Source of the DNA: an uncultured Clostridium sp.
GTDB taxonomy: Bacteria > Bacillota > Clostridia > Clostridiales > Clostridiaceae
Length of the DNA: 64,000 nt
Direction of reading: 5' to 3'
Assembly: GCA_900547475.1 (NCBI GenBank)
Contig: URGW01000005.1
Coordinates: 62,001 to 126,000, forward strand
Part shown: one piece after another, positions 28,614-38,119 of the stretch
Position numbering within the stretch: the stretch's first letter is position 1
How the letters are laid out: each line of letters begins with the position of its first letter
Position numbers and translations under genes: made by a program
Notes under the pieces: model-generated
Told to the model about the DNA's origin: nothing
Database searches by the model: none
Seen by the model: only the letters and a program-made list of their open reading frames with translations

Positions 28614-30002
28614 TTAGGCTACTCTTCTTTCTTCTAATACCTTATTCATTTCAGCAACTTTTTTCTTAGAAAGGTTATATACAAATATTAAAATTAATGC
28701 AGTTAAAATATACCCTATTGCAGCTCCACCAATAGCTATATTTTTAATTCCTACTCCAACTGAAGCACTTTGTTCTACTACTCCAGATTGATATCCAAGA
28801 ATAGATAATGCAAATCCACCAATACCACCTGATATAGCTTGAGCTAATTTTCTAGCTAATGAATATGATGAATAAACTGTTCCTTCATTTCTTTCACCAG
28901 TAATATATTCTTGATAATCAATAGCGTCACCAACTAATGCCCATATAATTGTATTAATTAATCCTGTTCCTAACCCAGCTACAAAAGATAATACTATATA
29001 AACTGGAGCTGTTAAGTTTGGTATAAATAACATCCCACCATAAGTTACTGATGATATTAAAGCTCCTAAAACTGAAGTTTCTTTCTTACCTAACTTTTTA
29101 ACAATAACTCCTGCAAAGGGGATAATTACAAAACTAGCAAGCATACCAATCATTCCCCCCAATGCTGTTAGCTTTGGGGCTTTAAAATAATCTTTAAATA
29201 AGAAAACGTTTAAAGCACTGACTGTTAACATCCCTGCCATCATAGTAAATGAAGCTAATGCCACCCCTATAAAAGCTCTATTTTTTACTAATCCTTTTAA
29301 AGTTTGTCCTATATTCTTTTTATTTTTATTAACTTTATGAATAATCCTTTCTCTTGTTAATCTAAAGTTTAAAAAGAATGATATTGATGAAATTACAGCA
29401 AGTACTACTGCACAAGTCATAAATCCTTCTGCCGTTACTGCTCCTTGAGCATTGAAAATTACCTTTGGAACAAAAAACATTACTAAAAGATTTGCTCCAA
29501 TAGATCCAATATTTCTAAATGTTGATAATGCTGTTCTTTCATCTGGATCATTACTCATTACTGATGCTAATGAACCATAAGGTATATTAACTGCTGTATA
29601 TAGCATACCGAATAAAATGTATGTTACATAAGCATACGGTAACTTCATAGATTCTGGTAATGATGGAATTGCAGTAAAGGCTAATATTCCAACTACAACC
29701 ATTGGTAAACCAAATTTAACAACATACGGTCTAAATTTACCATGCTTCGAAGTACCTACTTTATCTACTAAAGCTCCCATGATAGGGTCATTTATAGCAT
29801 CCCATATTCTAGCTACAATAAATAATGTACCAACAGCAGCTGCACTAATTCCTAATACATCTGTATAAAAAACCATTAAATAACTACTTACAAACGCAAA
29901 GAATGCTGCACATCCAAAGTCGCCAAGCGCATATCCAATTTTATCGCCCATATTAAACGATTTCACTTGTTCTTCTTTTTTACTTATTAAATCAAGAACC
30001 AT
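28614..30002 (-). CDS. GPH-family sugar (glucuronide) permease
   Basis: 462-residue membrane transporter with about twelve segments. GYALGDFGCAAFFAFVSSYL at the start and DPIMGALVDKVGTSKHGKFR are the hallmarks of the glycoside-pentoside-hexuronide cation symporters such as UidB and MelB. It should import beta-glucuronides or hexuronates with a cation. It lies in the middle of the glucuronate locus between uxaC and the GH3 gene. The gap before it holds an operator-like palindrome and a hairpin. The ribosome binding site is GGGAGG. Confidence 0.92.
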   Translation of the reverse strand: MVLDLISKKEEQVKSFNMGDKIGYALGDFGCAAFFAFVSSYLMVFYTDVLGISAAAVGTLFIVARIWDAINDPIMGALVDKVGTSKHGKFRPYVVKFGLPMVVVGILAFTAIPSLPESMKLPYAYVTYILFGMLYTAVNIPYGSLASVMSNDPDERTALSTFRNIGSIGANLLVMFFVPKVIFNAQGAVTAEGFMTCAVVLAVISSISFFLNFRLTRERIIHKVNKNKKNIGQTLKGLVKNRAFIGVALASFTMMAGMLTVSALNVFLFKDYFKAPKLTALGGMIGMLASFVIIPFAGVIVKKLGKKETSVLGALISSVTYGGMLFIPNLTAPVYIVLSFVAGLGTGLINTIIWALVGDAIDYQEYITGERNEGTVYSSYSLARKLAQAISGGIGGFALSILGYQSGVVEQSASVGVGIKNIAIGGAAIGYILTALILIFVYNLSKKKVAEMNKVLEERRVA

Positions 30003-30058
30003 AATTATTTATCCTCCCAAAATAATTCTTTTGTTAATGAATACATTTACATTAAAAT

Positions 30059-30071
30059 TAGTATAATACTA
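30059..30071. promoter_or_regulatory. Operator-like palindrome before the permease gene
   Basis: TAGTATAATACTA is a perfect 13-base palindrome resembling the CTAGTATACTAG operators elsewhere in this locus but with an extra central base. No good promoter is linked to it, so it is a weaker candidate. Confidence 0.35.
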
Positions 30072-30075
30072 CATA

Positions 30076-30111
30076 TAAAATGGAAACATTATCTATTAAG
30101 ATTTCCATTTT
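30076..30111 (-). other. Hairpin between uxaC and the permease gene
   Basis: TAAAATGGAAA and TTTCCATTTTA form a stem of about 11-13 base pairs. On the - strand only four T follow, so it may be an attenuating or transcript-processing hairpin that sets the uxaC-to-permease ratio rather than a full stop. Confidence 0.45.
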
Positions 30112-30123
30112 ATATAATTATTG

Positions 30124-31524
30124 TTATCCGTTAAAATATTGAGCTGAATTTTTGTAACAAATATTTTCAACAATTTCACCAAGAACTTCTTCATCATATG
30201 GATATTGCCCACTTTCAACTAAATACCCTAAATAGTTACATAATATTCTTCTAAAATATTCATGCCTTGTATAAGATAAAAAGCTTCTTGAATCAGTTAC
30301 CATTCCTACAAATTGACTTATAAGACCAAGTTGTGATAATGCCATCATCTGTCTTTCCATACCATCTTTTTGATCATTGAACCACCATCCTGATCCAAAT
30401 TGAATCTTTCCTGCTATATTACCACCTTGGAAATTACCAATCATTGTTCCAATCACTTCATTATCTTTAGGATTTAAACAGTATAAAATAGTTTTAGGAA
30501 GCTTATTTTCCTTATCTAATTCATCTAATATTCTTGAAAGTGAATATGCTATTTCACCATCGTCAATACTATCAAACCCTGCATCTGCTCCTACTCTGTT
30601 GAACATTCTTGTATTATTATTTCTTAATGCTCCTATATGAAGTTGCATTATCATTTTTCTTGTTGAATACATCTTTCCTAAAGATATTAATAATGCAATA
30701 GAATATTTTGATGCTTCTTCATTACTTATGTACTCACCACTTAATGCCTTTATGAAAATGTTGTTAATTTCTTCACATGAGTAATTACAAAAAACAACTC
30801 TTTCTAAGCTATGATCAGTAATCATACATCCATTTTCATAAAAATAGTCTAATCTAACTTCCAGAGCCTTTTCTAAATCACCGAATGATTTGATTTCAAT
30901 ATTAGTAATGTCTGATAATTTATCTATATACTCTTTAAATCCCTTATTTTGTATCTTCATTGCCCTTTCAGGTCTAAAACTTGGATTAACTGAGCATTTA
31001 AAATTATTATCTTCTTTTATTTGCTTATGATATTTTAAATCATCTACAGGATCATCTGTAGTCCCAATATAGACTACATTTGCCATTTCTATTAACTTCT
31101 TTGCTGTCAATTTATTATCTTTAATTGCTTTATTACATTTCTCCCAGATAATATCAGCTGTTTTTTCACTTAATATTTCTTCAACGCCGAAGAACCTCTT
31201 AAGCTCTAAATGAGACCAATGATAAATAGGATTTCCAATTAAATATGGCATCATCTTTGCAAATTGATAAAACTTATCATAATCACTTGCATTCCCAGTT
31301 ATATATTCTTCATCTATACCAAAGCTTCTCATAGCTCTCCACTTGTAGTGGTCATGGTATAGCCACATCTCTGTTACATTTTTAAACTCATGATCTGTGG
31401 CTATTTCCATAGGAACTAGGTGACAGTGATAATCAAACACTGGCACCTTTGAAGCATAATTATGGTATAAAACTTTTGATACTTCATTTTCTAGTAAAAA
31501 GTCTTTATCCATAAACTTCTTCAT
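30124..31524 (-). CDS. uxaC: Glucuronate isomerase
   Basis: Converts D-glucuronate to D-fructuronate, the first step of the hexuronate pathway. The 466 residues match UxaC throughout: MKKFMDKDFLL start, VFDYHCHLVP with the metal-type HxH, DPVDDLKYH, and QLHIGALRNNN. The terminal block is FVGMVTDSRSFLSYTRHEYFRRILC. It is a TIM-barrel amidohydrolase-superfamily enzyme of the cytosol. It follows uxuA by 18 bases, and the hairpin downstream separates it from the permease. AAGGGGAT precedes the ATG. Confidence 0.97.
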   Translation of the reverse strand: MKKFMDKDFLLENEVSKVLYHNYASKVPVFDYHCHLVPMEIATDHEFKNVTEMWLYHDHYKWRAMRSFGIDEEYITGNASDYDKFYQFAKMMPYLIGNPIYHWSHLELKRFFGVEEILSEKTADIIWEKCNKAIKDNKLTAKKLIEMANVVYIGTTDDPVDDLKYHKQIKEDNNFKCSVNPSFRPERAMKIQNKGFKEYIDKLSDITNIEIKSFGDLEKALEVRLDYFYENGCMITDHSLERVVFCNYSCEEINNIFIKALSGEYISNEEASKYSIALLISLGKMYSTRKMIMQLHIGALRNNNTRMFNRVGADAGFDSIDDGEIAYSLSRILDELDKENKLPKTILYCLNPKDNEVIGTMIGNFQGGNIAGKIQFGSGWWFNDQKDGMERQMMALSQLGLISQFVGMVTDSRSFLSYTRHEYFRRILCNYLGYLVESGQYPYDEEVLGEIVENICYKNSAQYFNG

Positions 31525-31542
31525 TCTTTTATCCCCTTAAAA

Positions 31543-32598
31543 TTAATTATTATTTTTACCTTTATTAATTGCCTCAATTAATCCATTAATATACACTGCA
31601 CCTAATGCTCTATCATATAATCCATATCCTGGTCTACCAGTTTCTCCCCAAATCATTCTTCCATGGTCTGGTCTATATGGACCTGTGAAGTCGTAATCAC
31701 AATATGCCTTAACTATTTCATAGAAATCTAAAGATCCTGCTTCTGATAAATGAGCTACTTCATTAAAGCTACTATCTCCAGTTATTTTTACATTTCTAAG
31801 ATGAGCAAAATGAATTCTATTTCTTTCTTTACCAAAATAGTTAATCATCTTAACCATATCATTAACTTTAGTGCATCCTAAAGAGCCTGTACATAATGTA
31901 ACTCCATGATATGGACTATCGTATAAATCTATAAATCTCTTTAAATTTTCAAAGTTAGTTATTATTCTTGGTAATCCAAATATTCCCCATGGTGGATCAT
32001 CCGGATGTATTGCCATTTTCATTCTTACTTCGTCAGCAACTTTCATTATTCTTTGTATAAAGTAATTTAAATTGCTCCATAATATTTCTTCATCTATATC
32101 TTTATATTGTTCTAATAAACCTTTAAGTCCACCTTCACCATAAGAGGTATCCCATCCTGGTAATTCTAATTCACCTAAAGCTGGATCCATCTTTTTAACT
32201 TGTTCTTCATCATATATTAAACATGTTGATCCATCTTCTAGTTCATAATTTAAATCAGATCTTGTCCAATCAAATACTGGCATAAAGTTGTAGCATATTG
32301 TATCTATACCAGCCTCTGCTAAATTTCTAATTGTTTGTATATAGTTATCTATATATTTATCTCTTGTTGGTAATCCAAGTTTTATATCTTCATGTACAGG
32401 CACACTTTCTATTACAGAAAGCTTTAAGCCATGACTTTCTATTTCATTTTTTAATTCTAAAATTCTTTCAAGTGGCCATACTTCTCCAACTGGGATATCA
32501 TATATAGCTGTAACAATTCCCTTCATTCCTGGTATTTGTTTGATGTATTCAATTTTAACTGGATCATCTTTACCATACCATCTGAATGTCATTTCCAT
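31543..32598 (-). CDS. uxuA: Mannonate dehydratase
   Basis: Dehydrates D-mannonate to 2-keto-3-deoxygluconate. The 351 residues give a TIM barrel with family blocks MEMTFRWYGKDDPV, YNFMPVFDWTRSDL, MAIHPDDPPWGIFGLPRI and HGRMIWGE; metal ligands His, Cys and Asp lie in these. It is directly followed by uxaC. Between eda and uxuA there is a 91-base gap with a GntR operator-like palindrome at 32663-32674. AGAGGAGG supports the start. Confidence 0.97.
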   Translation of the reverse strand: MEMTFRWYGKDDPVKIEYIKQIPGMKGIVTAIYDIPVGEVWPLERILELKNEIESHGLKLSVIESVPVHEDIKLGLPTRDKYIDNYIQTIRNLAEAGIDTICYNFMPVFDWTRSDLNYELEDGSTCLIYDEEQVKKMDPALGELELPGWDTSYGEGGLKGLLEQYKDIDEEILWSNLNYFIQRIMKVADEVRMKMAIHPDDPPWGIFGLPRIITNFENLKRFIDLYDSPYHGVTLCTGSLGCTKVNDMVKMINYFGKERNRIHFAHLRNVKITGDSSFNEVAHLSEAGSLDFYEIVKAYCDYDFTGPYRPDHGRMIWGETGRPGYGLYDRALGAVYINGLIEAINKGKNNN

Positions 32599-32662
32599 GA
32601 TTTTTTCCTCCTCTAATAAATAATTAACTACTTTTTAACACTCTTGGCACACTCTACGAATA

Positions 32663-32674
32663 CTAGTATACCAG
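32663..32674. promoter_or_regulatory. Putative GntR operator before uxuA
   Basis: CTAGTATACCAG matches the palindrome CTAGTATACTAG at 11 of 12 bases. It lies 65 bases before uxuA and just after the eda stop. The linked -35 is poor, so it may be an internal regulatory site rather than a main promoter. Confidence 0.45.
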
Positions 32675-32689
32675 CTCTGCTAAAAAAAA

Positions 32690-33298
32690 TTAAACTCTAA
32701 TTTTGTCCATTTTTTTCATAAATGCTTTTGCTGTGTTTTCTATATCTTCAAGCGATCCTTTGATTAACGAACTTCCAACTCCAACACAAGAAACTCCATT
32801 TGCAAACCACTCTTCAATATTATCTACTGAAACTCCTCCTGTTGGCATTATTTCAATATTAGGAATAGGTGCTTTTATCGCTTTCACATATTTTGCTCCA
32901 AATACATCTCCAGGGAATAACTTAATCATTTTATTTCCAGCATCCATTGCCTTCATAATTTCACTTACTGTCATACAACCTGGTAAATAAAGAACATTCA
33001 TTTCTTTACAAACTTTATTAACTTCATCACTATATCCTGGACTTACAACATATTTTGCTCCAGCTTCAATTGCATCAGAAGCCATTTTAGCATTTAAAAC
33101 ACTTCCAACTCCAATTAATGCCTCTGTATGTGAGCTATATTCTTTTATAAGCTCACATACATCTGGTATTGTATAAGTAAGTTCCAATGATTTAATTCCA
33201 CCTCTTAAGCAAGCTTCCATGTAGCCCCTAGCTTCCTCATGACTTTTACCTCTGACTACAGCCACTATTCCATTTGCTTTTAATTCACTTAAAATCAT
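32690..33298 (-). CDS. eda: 2-dehydro-3-deoxy-phosphogluconate (KDPG) aldolase
   Basis: Cleaves KDPG to pyruvate and glyceraldehyde 3-phosphate. At about 202 residues it is a class I aldolase. The acid/base glutamate lies in GGIKSLELTYTIP, and MKLFPGDVFGAKYVKAIKAP carries the Schiff-base lysine. The frame reaches 33343, overlapping the upstream gene, but GGGAGGG five bases before the ATG at 33298 fixes the start MILSELKANGIVAVVRG. It follows the SDR gene by 13 bases. Confidence 0.96.
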   Translation of the reverse strand: MILSELKANGIVAVVRGKSHEEARGYMEACLRGGIKSLELTYTIPDVCELIKEYSSHTEALIGVGSVLNAKMASDAIEAGAKYVVSPGYSDEVNKVCKEMNVLYLPGCMTVSEIMKAMDAGNKMIKLFPGDVFGAKYVKAIKAPIPNIEIMPTGGVSVDNIEEWFANGVSCVGVGSSLIKGSLEDIENTAKAFMKKMDKIRV

Positions 33299-33311
33299 TG
33301 TTTTTCCCTCC

Positions 33312-34163
33312 CTATACTCCTGAATAAGCTGAAAATGCTCCATCTACTGGAATAACTACTCCGTTTACGAAACCTGATGCTTCTTCAGATACTAAGTATA
33401 ATAATGTTCCTATTAATTCATCAGCTTCACCAAATCTTCTCATAGGTGTACTATTTAATATCTTTTCAGTTCTTGGTGTTGGCGTTCCATCTTCATTAAA
33501 TAATAATCTTCTATTTTGATCTGTTACAAAGAATCCTGGTGCTATTGCATTAACTCTAACTCCAACCTTAGACATATGTACTGCAAGCCATTGAGTAAAG
33601 TTACTTACTGCTGCCTTAGCTCCTGAATATGCTGGTATCTTTGTAAGTGGTGTAAATGCATTCATAGATGATATATTAATTATTGTAGCACCATCTTTGT
33701 TAATCATATCTTTACTAAACTCTTGTGATGGAAGTAATGTTCCTAAGAAGTTTAAGTTAAATACAAATTCTACACCTTTTGAATCTAAATCAAAGAATGT
33801 TGTTAATTCTTCATTTTCTAAGTCTTCAATTTCTAAATACTCTTTAGTAGTAGTTCCTTTTGGATGATTTCCTCCAGCTCCATTTATTAATATATCAACT
33901 GGTCCAAATTCTTTAAGAATTATTTCATGAGCTTTTCTTAAGCTTTCTTTATCTAAAACATTGGCTTCAACACCAATTGCTTGTCCACCTTTTTCATTTA
34001 TCTCTTTAGCTTTATTATCACAAGCTTCTTGTCCTAATGCTAAAATTGCAACCTTTGCTCCACATTCTGCAATTGCATCTGCCATTGCTCCACAAAGAAT
34101 TCCTGTCCCACCTGTTACAACACAAACTTTATCTTTTAAATCAATATTAAATGGTAATTTCAT
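33312..34163 (-). CDS. SDR-family fructuronate reductase (D-mannonate oxidoreductase)
   Basis: 283-residue short-chain dehydrogenase/reductase. The cofactor loop is VVTGGTGILCGAMA. The catalytic residues are Ser in INISSMNAF and the YxxxK pair in YSGAKAAVSNF. In Bacillus the analogous SDR enzyme (UxuB/YjmF) reduces fructuronate to mannonate in place of the long-chain UxuB of enterics. Its place between the regulator and eda-uxuA-uxaC supports this role, and no other candidate for the step is present. Start chosen at 34163 behind AAGGAGG; the longer frame to 34241 would run through the promoter. Confidence 0.88.
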   Translation of the reverse strand: MKLPFNIDLKDKVCVVTGGTGILCGAMADAIAECGAKVAILALGQEACDNKAKEINEKGGQAIGVEANVLDKESLRKAHEIILKEFGPVDILINGAGGNHPKGTTTKEYLEIEDLENEELTTFFDLDSKGVEFVFNLNFLGTLLPSQEFSKDMINKDGATIINISSMNAFTPLTKIPAYSGAKAAVSNFTQWLAVHMSKVGVRVNAIAPGFFVTDQNRRLLFNEDGTPTPRTEKILNSTPMRRFGEADELIGTLLYLVSEEASGFVNGVVIPVDGAFSAYSGV

Positions 34164-34195
34164 TTTGCATTCCTCCTTGCAACTACTATACTTGT

Positions 34196-34224
34196 ATACT
34201 AGCATATTAATATATGAATTGCAA
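34196..34224 (-). promoter_or_regulatory. Sigma-A promoter with overlapping operator, SDR-eda-uxuA-uxaC unit
   Basis: TTGCAA, a 17-base spacer, then TAGTAT. The -10 lies in AATATGCTAGTATAC, nearly identical to the same element upstream of the HAD gene. The transcript starts about 25 bases before the SDR ribosome binding site. Confidence 0.7.
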
Positions 34225-34260
34225 TAGTTTTTTGAAAACATTTAACTTATAGATATAATA

Positions 34261-34297
34261 AAAAGCCATAAAATATTTAATCTTTTATTTTATGACT
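34261..34297 (-). terminator. Terminator of the GntR regulator gene
   Basis: AGTCATAAAAT/ATTTTATGGCT on the - strand followed by TTTTT, 90 bases after the regulator stop codon. Confidence 0.7.
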
Positions 34298-34386
34298 CAT
34301 CTTGTAATATAATTTTTAATTTTAATAAATAAATTTGATACTTTTTTATATTTAGTATTATTTTTTATATATTTTTATTTTTATAA

Positions 34387-35073
34387 TTAAACTATATAAT
34401 TAGCTATTTCAATGTCTCCTGTTATTAATTTTTCCCACTGTTCAACAGGTTCTTTAATATGCTGTGACACAATGTCATCAATAATATCATTATTTTTATT
34501 TTTTATAATATCTAAATATGTTATATGTTGATCTACTAAGAACTCTTTATTTAGCTTCTTTTCCGCAAGTAATCTCATTCTATTGTAGTGAGTACTTATA
34601 TTACAAATGGATTCCCATACATTAGATTTATTTATTCCAACAAACAATAATTTATGGAATTCCTTGTCTAAATTATGAAATTCTAATAAGTTATCTCCCT
34701 TTTGTGCAACTAATTTTTGTGCAAATAAACACTTCTCCATTTCCATCAATATATCTCCAGAAAAGTTTTGACATGCTTCCTTTAATGCTTCCCTTTCTAA
34801 ATTATATCTAATAAAAATAGCCTCTTCTATTAAATTCCAATCTATTAAAGAAACATAAGTTCCAGCTTGCGGTTTAACCTCTATTAATTTTTCACTCTTA
34901 AGCTTTATTAATACTTCTCTTATAGGTGTTCTTGATACATTTAACTTTTTAGCTAGCTCAGATTCACTTAATAATTCTCCTGGTTTAAGTTCTAAACTCA
35001 TAATATTGTCTTTTAATACTCTATATACATAGTCTTTACCTGTTTCTTTATCTAACTTTTCATAAAGAATCAT
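34387..35073 (-). CDS. GntR/FadR-family regulator of the glucuronate locus
   Basis: 228 residues. The N-terminal winged helix-turn-helix (about 20-80) has LSESELAKKLNVSRTPIREV and LIEVKPQAGTYVS. The C-terminal FCD domain of six to seven helices carries His/Asp metal-ligand positions (EFHNLDKEFH). It resembles the ExuR/UxuR and KdgR-type FCD regulators that respond to hexuronate intermediates. It is flanked by its presumed targets and has a matching operator in its own promoter, so autoregulation is likely. GGGGGAAGAG supports the start. Confidence 0.88.
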   Translation of the reverse strand: MILYEKLDKETGKDYVYRVLKDNIMSLELKPGELLSESELAKKLNVSRTPIREVLIKLKSEKLIEVKPQAGTYVSLIDWNLIEEAIFIRYNLEREALKEACQNFSGDILMEMEKCLFAQKLVAQKGDNLLEFHNLDKEFHKLLFVGINKSNVWESICNISTHYNRMRLLAEKKLNKEFLVDQHITYLDIIKNKNNDIIDDIVSQHIKEPVEQWEKLITGDIEIANYIV

Positions 35074-35124
35074 TCTCTTCCCCCCATTAATACTACTATA
35101 AATACTAATTTAAAATTCGCCTCT

Positions 35125-35153
35125 AGTACACTAGTATATCATATTGTTGACAA
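35125..35153 (-). promoter_or_regulatory. Sigma-A promoter with overlapping operator, GntR gene
   Basis: TTGTCA, a 17-base spacer and TGTACT. The spacer and -10 contain ATACTAGTGTACTAG, a variant of the CTAGTATACTAG palindrome. The -35 overlaps the T run of the preceding beta-glucuronidase terminator. Confidence 0.65.
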
Positions 35154-35186
35154 AAAAAAAATTAGGTATATGAATATACCTAATTT
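35152..35186 (-). terminator. Terminator of the HAD-kdgK-uidA unit
   Basis: Perfect AAATTAGGTATAT/ATATACCTAATTT stem with a two-base loop, followed on the - strand by about ten T, shortly after the beta-glucuronidase stop. Confidence 0.9.
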
Positions 35187-35210
35187 AAATTATAAAATTC
35201 CATTAATATA

Positions 35211-37010
35211 TTATTTTTTATATCCAAACTCAGGTATATTTCTCCATCTTTCACGTAATGAATGAGCTATCATTTTAGGTTTTCTTTCTCTCGTAAATAT
35301 ACCTTTTTTATTTCCTTGTACTCTAATAATTCCTTGGCTTGTTGCAAAATCTGCAAAATTCCATACTTGTTCACCAACAAAGTTTTTACATTTATCTACA
35401 ACTTCATGATTTGCTTTGTAATATTCTACTTGATATTCTTCAGTAAACATAACTGGAACTGTATCATGCATACCAGCTACAGTATCAGCTCCATATTCAG
35501 TAAACATTATAGGGGTATTAGGACATCTCTCCTCCCATCCCTTTAACTCATTATCTAACATTCTCTTAGCTTCTTCTAGGTCTCCCCCTGCTACATACCA
35601 TCCATAATATCTATTTAGGCATAATACATCTACTATATCTCCAACCTTACACTTATCAGGTGTAGACATTAAATAAGTAACTACAGTAACAGGTCTCTTT
35701 TGAGGATCTAACTCTTTTGTTAGTTTTATTAATGGTTCAAAATATTCCTTTGCTCCTTCAGAATCAGAATCTGGTTCATTTGCTACAGACCACATTACAA
35801 CACATGGATGATTTTTATCTCTTGCAACTAACTCTCTTAAAACTTGTTCATGAGCAGCTTTAGTTCCGATTTCCTTCCATGTATCTCTCTTAACACTCTC
35901 ACCAAAAAGACCAGTAGCCATAAAGTTTAAATGTACTCCAACTGCTGGAGTTTCATCTATTACTACTATTCCTTCCCTATCTGCTAATCTCATTATCTCT
36001 TCTGAATAAGGATAGTGTGCAGTTCTAAATGAATTTGCTCCAATCCACTTCATTAAATTGAAATCTTTTATATTAACAGCTTCATTTATTCCTCTTCCAT
36101 TTATATATGAATCCTCATGTTTACCAAATCCTTTAAAATAAAATGGCTTATTATTAATTAAGAACTTCCCTTCTTTGACTTCAACAGTTCTTACCCCAAA
36201 CTCTTCTAAATAAGTATCAACTATAGAATCATCCTTTATTAATTCCACCTTTAATCTATATAAATATGCATTCATAGGCTCCCATAGTTTAACATTATCT
36301 ATAGTAAGATTTCCATTGTTTCCTGTACCTTCTGAAACTATATTGTTATCTTCGTCAATTATTGATACTTTTATATTTCCTTCTCCAACAGTTTTTACTT
36401 CATAGTTAACATATCCAACACTTTCTTCAAAGTTAGTAACAATAGTTATATCTTCTACATAATTTTTGGGCGTTGTATATATTTTTACTGGTCTATGTAT
36501 TCCAGCATAGTTAAAGAAATCAAAGTTAACTGCATTTTTTATAACTTTTTTTCCATTTATCTCTTCTTCTTTTACTAAACCTACTGGTAAAGTAGTTTCA
36601 TCAATTATATTATTAACAGCAACTGTAAGTCTATTTTCTCCATCTCTCAATAAATTATTTATCTCAGCTTCAAAAGGTGTAAATCCACCCTTATGTTCAA
36701 CTAAAAATTCTCCATTTAAGTATACTTTTGCTTCATGTGTTGCTGATCCAAATCTTAATACTATTCTTTCATTAAGTAAATATTTAGGTATTATAAAATT
36801 TCTTTCGTACCATACCCAGCCAACATGATCTCTTACTTCTTGACTTTCTATTAAGTCATTATATGATGCTGGAACGGCCATTTCTATAGTATCTTTTAAT
36901 GGTGACTTACTTAACTCCTCAGTTAAACCATAACCCTTATCTAATTTAAACTTCCATATTCCATTTAAATTTATTAATTGTCTTGACTCTGTAATTATTG
37001 GGTATAACAT
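35211..37010 (-). CDS. uidA: Beta-glucuronidase (GH2)
   Basis: Hydrolyses beta-D-glucuronides, 599 residues, cytosolic (no signal peptide). Family 2 sandwich, immunoglobulin-like and barrel domains run in order. The acid/base glutamate is in VMWSVANEP (Glu412) and the nucleophile in FTEYGADT (Glu505). The NxKG motif GNKKG (Asn567, Lys569), which binds the substrate carboxylate, distinguishes glucuronidases from galactosidases. The active-site loop around LNFMATGLFGESVKRDTW resembles the Loop 1 class of gut bacterial enzymes that process drug glucuronides. It follows kdgK by 50 bases and ends its unit at a strong terminator. Confidence 0.97.
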   Translation of the reverse strand: MLYPIITESRQLINLNGIWKFKLDKGYGLTEELSKSPLKDTIEMAVPASYNDLIESQEVRDHVGWVWYERNFIIPKYLLNERIVLRFGSATHEAKVYLNGEFLVEHKGGFTPFEAEINNLLRDGENRLTVAVNNIIDETTLPVGLVKEEEINGKKVIKNAVNFDFFNYAGIHRPVKIYTTPKNYVEDITIVTNFEESVGYVNYEVKTVGEGNIKVSIIDEDNNIVSEGTGNNGNLTIDNVKLWEPMNAYLYRLKVELIKDDSIVDTYLEEFGVRTVEVKEGKFLINNKPFYFKGFGKHEDSYINGRGINEAVNIKDFNLMKWIGANSFRTAHYPYSEEIMRLADREGIVVIDETPAVGVHLNFMATGLFGESVKRDTWKEIGTKAAHEQVLRELVARDKNHPCVVMWSVANEPDSDSEGAKEYFEPLIKLTKELDPQKRPVTVVTYLMSTPDKCKVGDIVDVLCLNRYYGWYVAGGDLEEAKRMLDNELKGWEERCPNTPIMFTEYGADTVAGMHDTVPVMFTEEYQVEYYKANHEVVDKCKNFVGEQVWNFADFATSQGIIRVQGNKKGIFTRERKPKMIAHSLRERWRNIPEFGYKK

Positions 37011-37060
37011 AAATCCTCCTCCTAAAATATAATATTTATAATTTATTAAATACTCATATA

Positions 37061-38086
37061 CTATCTTTTTACATTACATAATCCATTATTTATAAATGAA
37101 TTAATTGTATCTTCATCAATAATATTTATATCTCCTATTATTGAGTGTTTTAAAGAACTTGCACAAGTTCCAAACTCTATAATTCTTTCATTTGCCATTT
37201 CATTTAAAATTCCATGAAGTATTCCTGCAGTGAAAGCGTCTCCTCCACCTACTCTATCTAATATATCAAATGTATATGAATTTGACTTAAAAAGCTCATT
37301 TCCATTAAATAAATATCCTTGTAAAGTATTATTGTTTATTGAGTTTACAGTTCTTTTAGTGCATGCAGCATATTTTAAATTAGGGTATTTTTCAAATAGA
37401 TTTTTATAATGATACTTTAATTTTTCCTCAAATTCTAAATTAATATCATCAAACTTTAATATATTTACCATGTCCAAATATCCTAAAAAAGCAAAATCTA
37501 TATATGGTAATATTTCCTCTAATACTTCTTTAGCCTCATATATAGACCATAACTTTGATCTATAATTAGAATCATAAGAAACTAATATTCCCTGTTTTTT
37601 GCACTCTTTAACAATATCTATTATTAATTCTTTTAAATTATTGCTTAATGCTGGAGTTATTCCTGATAAATGTACTAACCCAACACCATTCAACATATTT
37701 TTTATATTAAATTCCTTTTTTTCTGCCATAGATATTGCTGAATATTTTCTGTCATATATGACCTCAGTACTTCTAAGTCCATGTCCAATTTCCGAATAAT
37801 AAATTCCTAATCTACCATCCCCTAAAATAATATCGTTTACATCAACATTATAACTTCTAAATTTACTTATTACTTTTTTCCCTAAATAATTATCTGGAAG
37901 TTTAGTTATAAACTTAGTGTTATGTCCTAATATAGCAAGACTTGCTATTACATTTGCTTCTCCCCCAGAATATACAGCCTCAAAAGAATTTGCCTGTATT
38001 ATCTTTTGATTATTAGGAGGAGTAAGCCTTAACATTATTTCACCAAAACCTAATACTTTTTTGCTTTTGAATCCTAAATCCTTCAC
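37061..38086 (-). CDS. kdgK: 2-keto-3-deoxygluconate kinase (PfkB family)
   Basis: 341 residues. The ribokinase-type fold has the N-terminal VLGFGEIMLRLTPP and YSGGEANVIASLA (sugar binding), and DRVGGGDAFTAGILHG with the catalytic aspartate near the C-terminus. Phosphorylates KDG to KDPG, linking uxuA to eda. The specific substrate is inferred from context, since PfkB kinases are diverse. The start codon is GTG behind GGATGGGG. It lies 33 bases after the HAD gene and 50 before uidA. Confidence 0.9.
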   Translation of the reverse strand: MKDLGFKSKKVLGFGEIMLRLTPPNNQKIIQANSFEAVYSGGEANVIASLAILGHNTKFITKLPDNYLGKKVISKFRSYNVDVNDIILGDGRLGIYYSEIGHGLRSTEVIYDRKYSAISMAEKKEFNIKNMLNGVGLVHLSGITPALSNNLKELIIDIVKECKKQGILVSYDSNYRSKLWSIYEAKEVLEEILPYIDFAFLGYLDMVNILKFDDINLEFEEKLKYHYKNLFEKYPNLKYAACTKRTVNSINNNTLQGYLFNGNELFKSNSYTFDILDRVGGGDAFTAGILHGILNEMANERIIEFGTCASSLKHSIIGDINIIDEDTINSFINNGLCNVKR

Positions 38087-38119
38087 TTAAACCCCATCCT
38101 TACTTAAATTCTATAAGTT

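Noticed and set aside
30076..30111. A terminator ending the operon after uxaC
   Set aside because: The stem is good but the following T run is short and the downstream permease is functionally part of the same pathway; treated as a possible attenuator.
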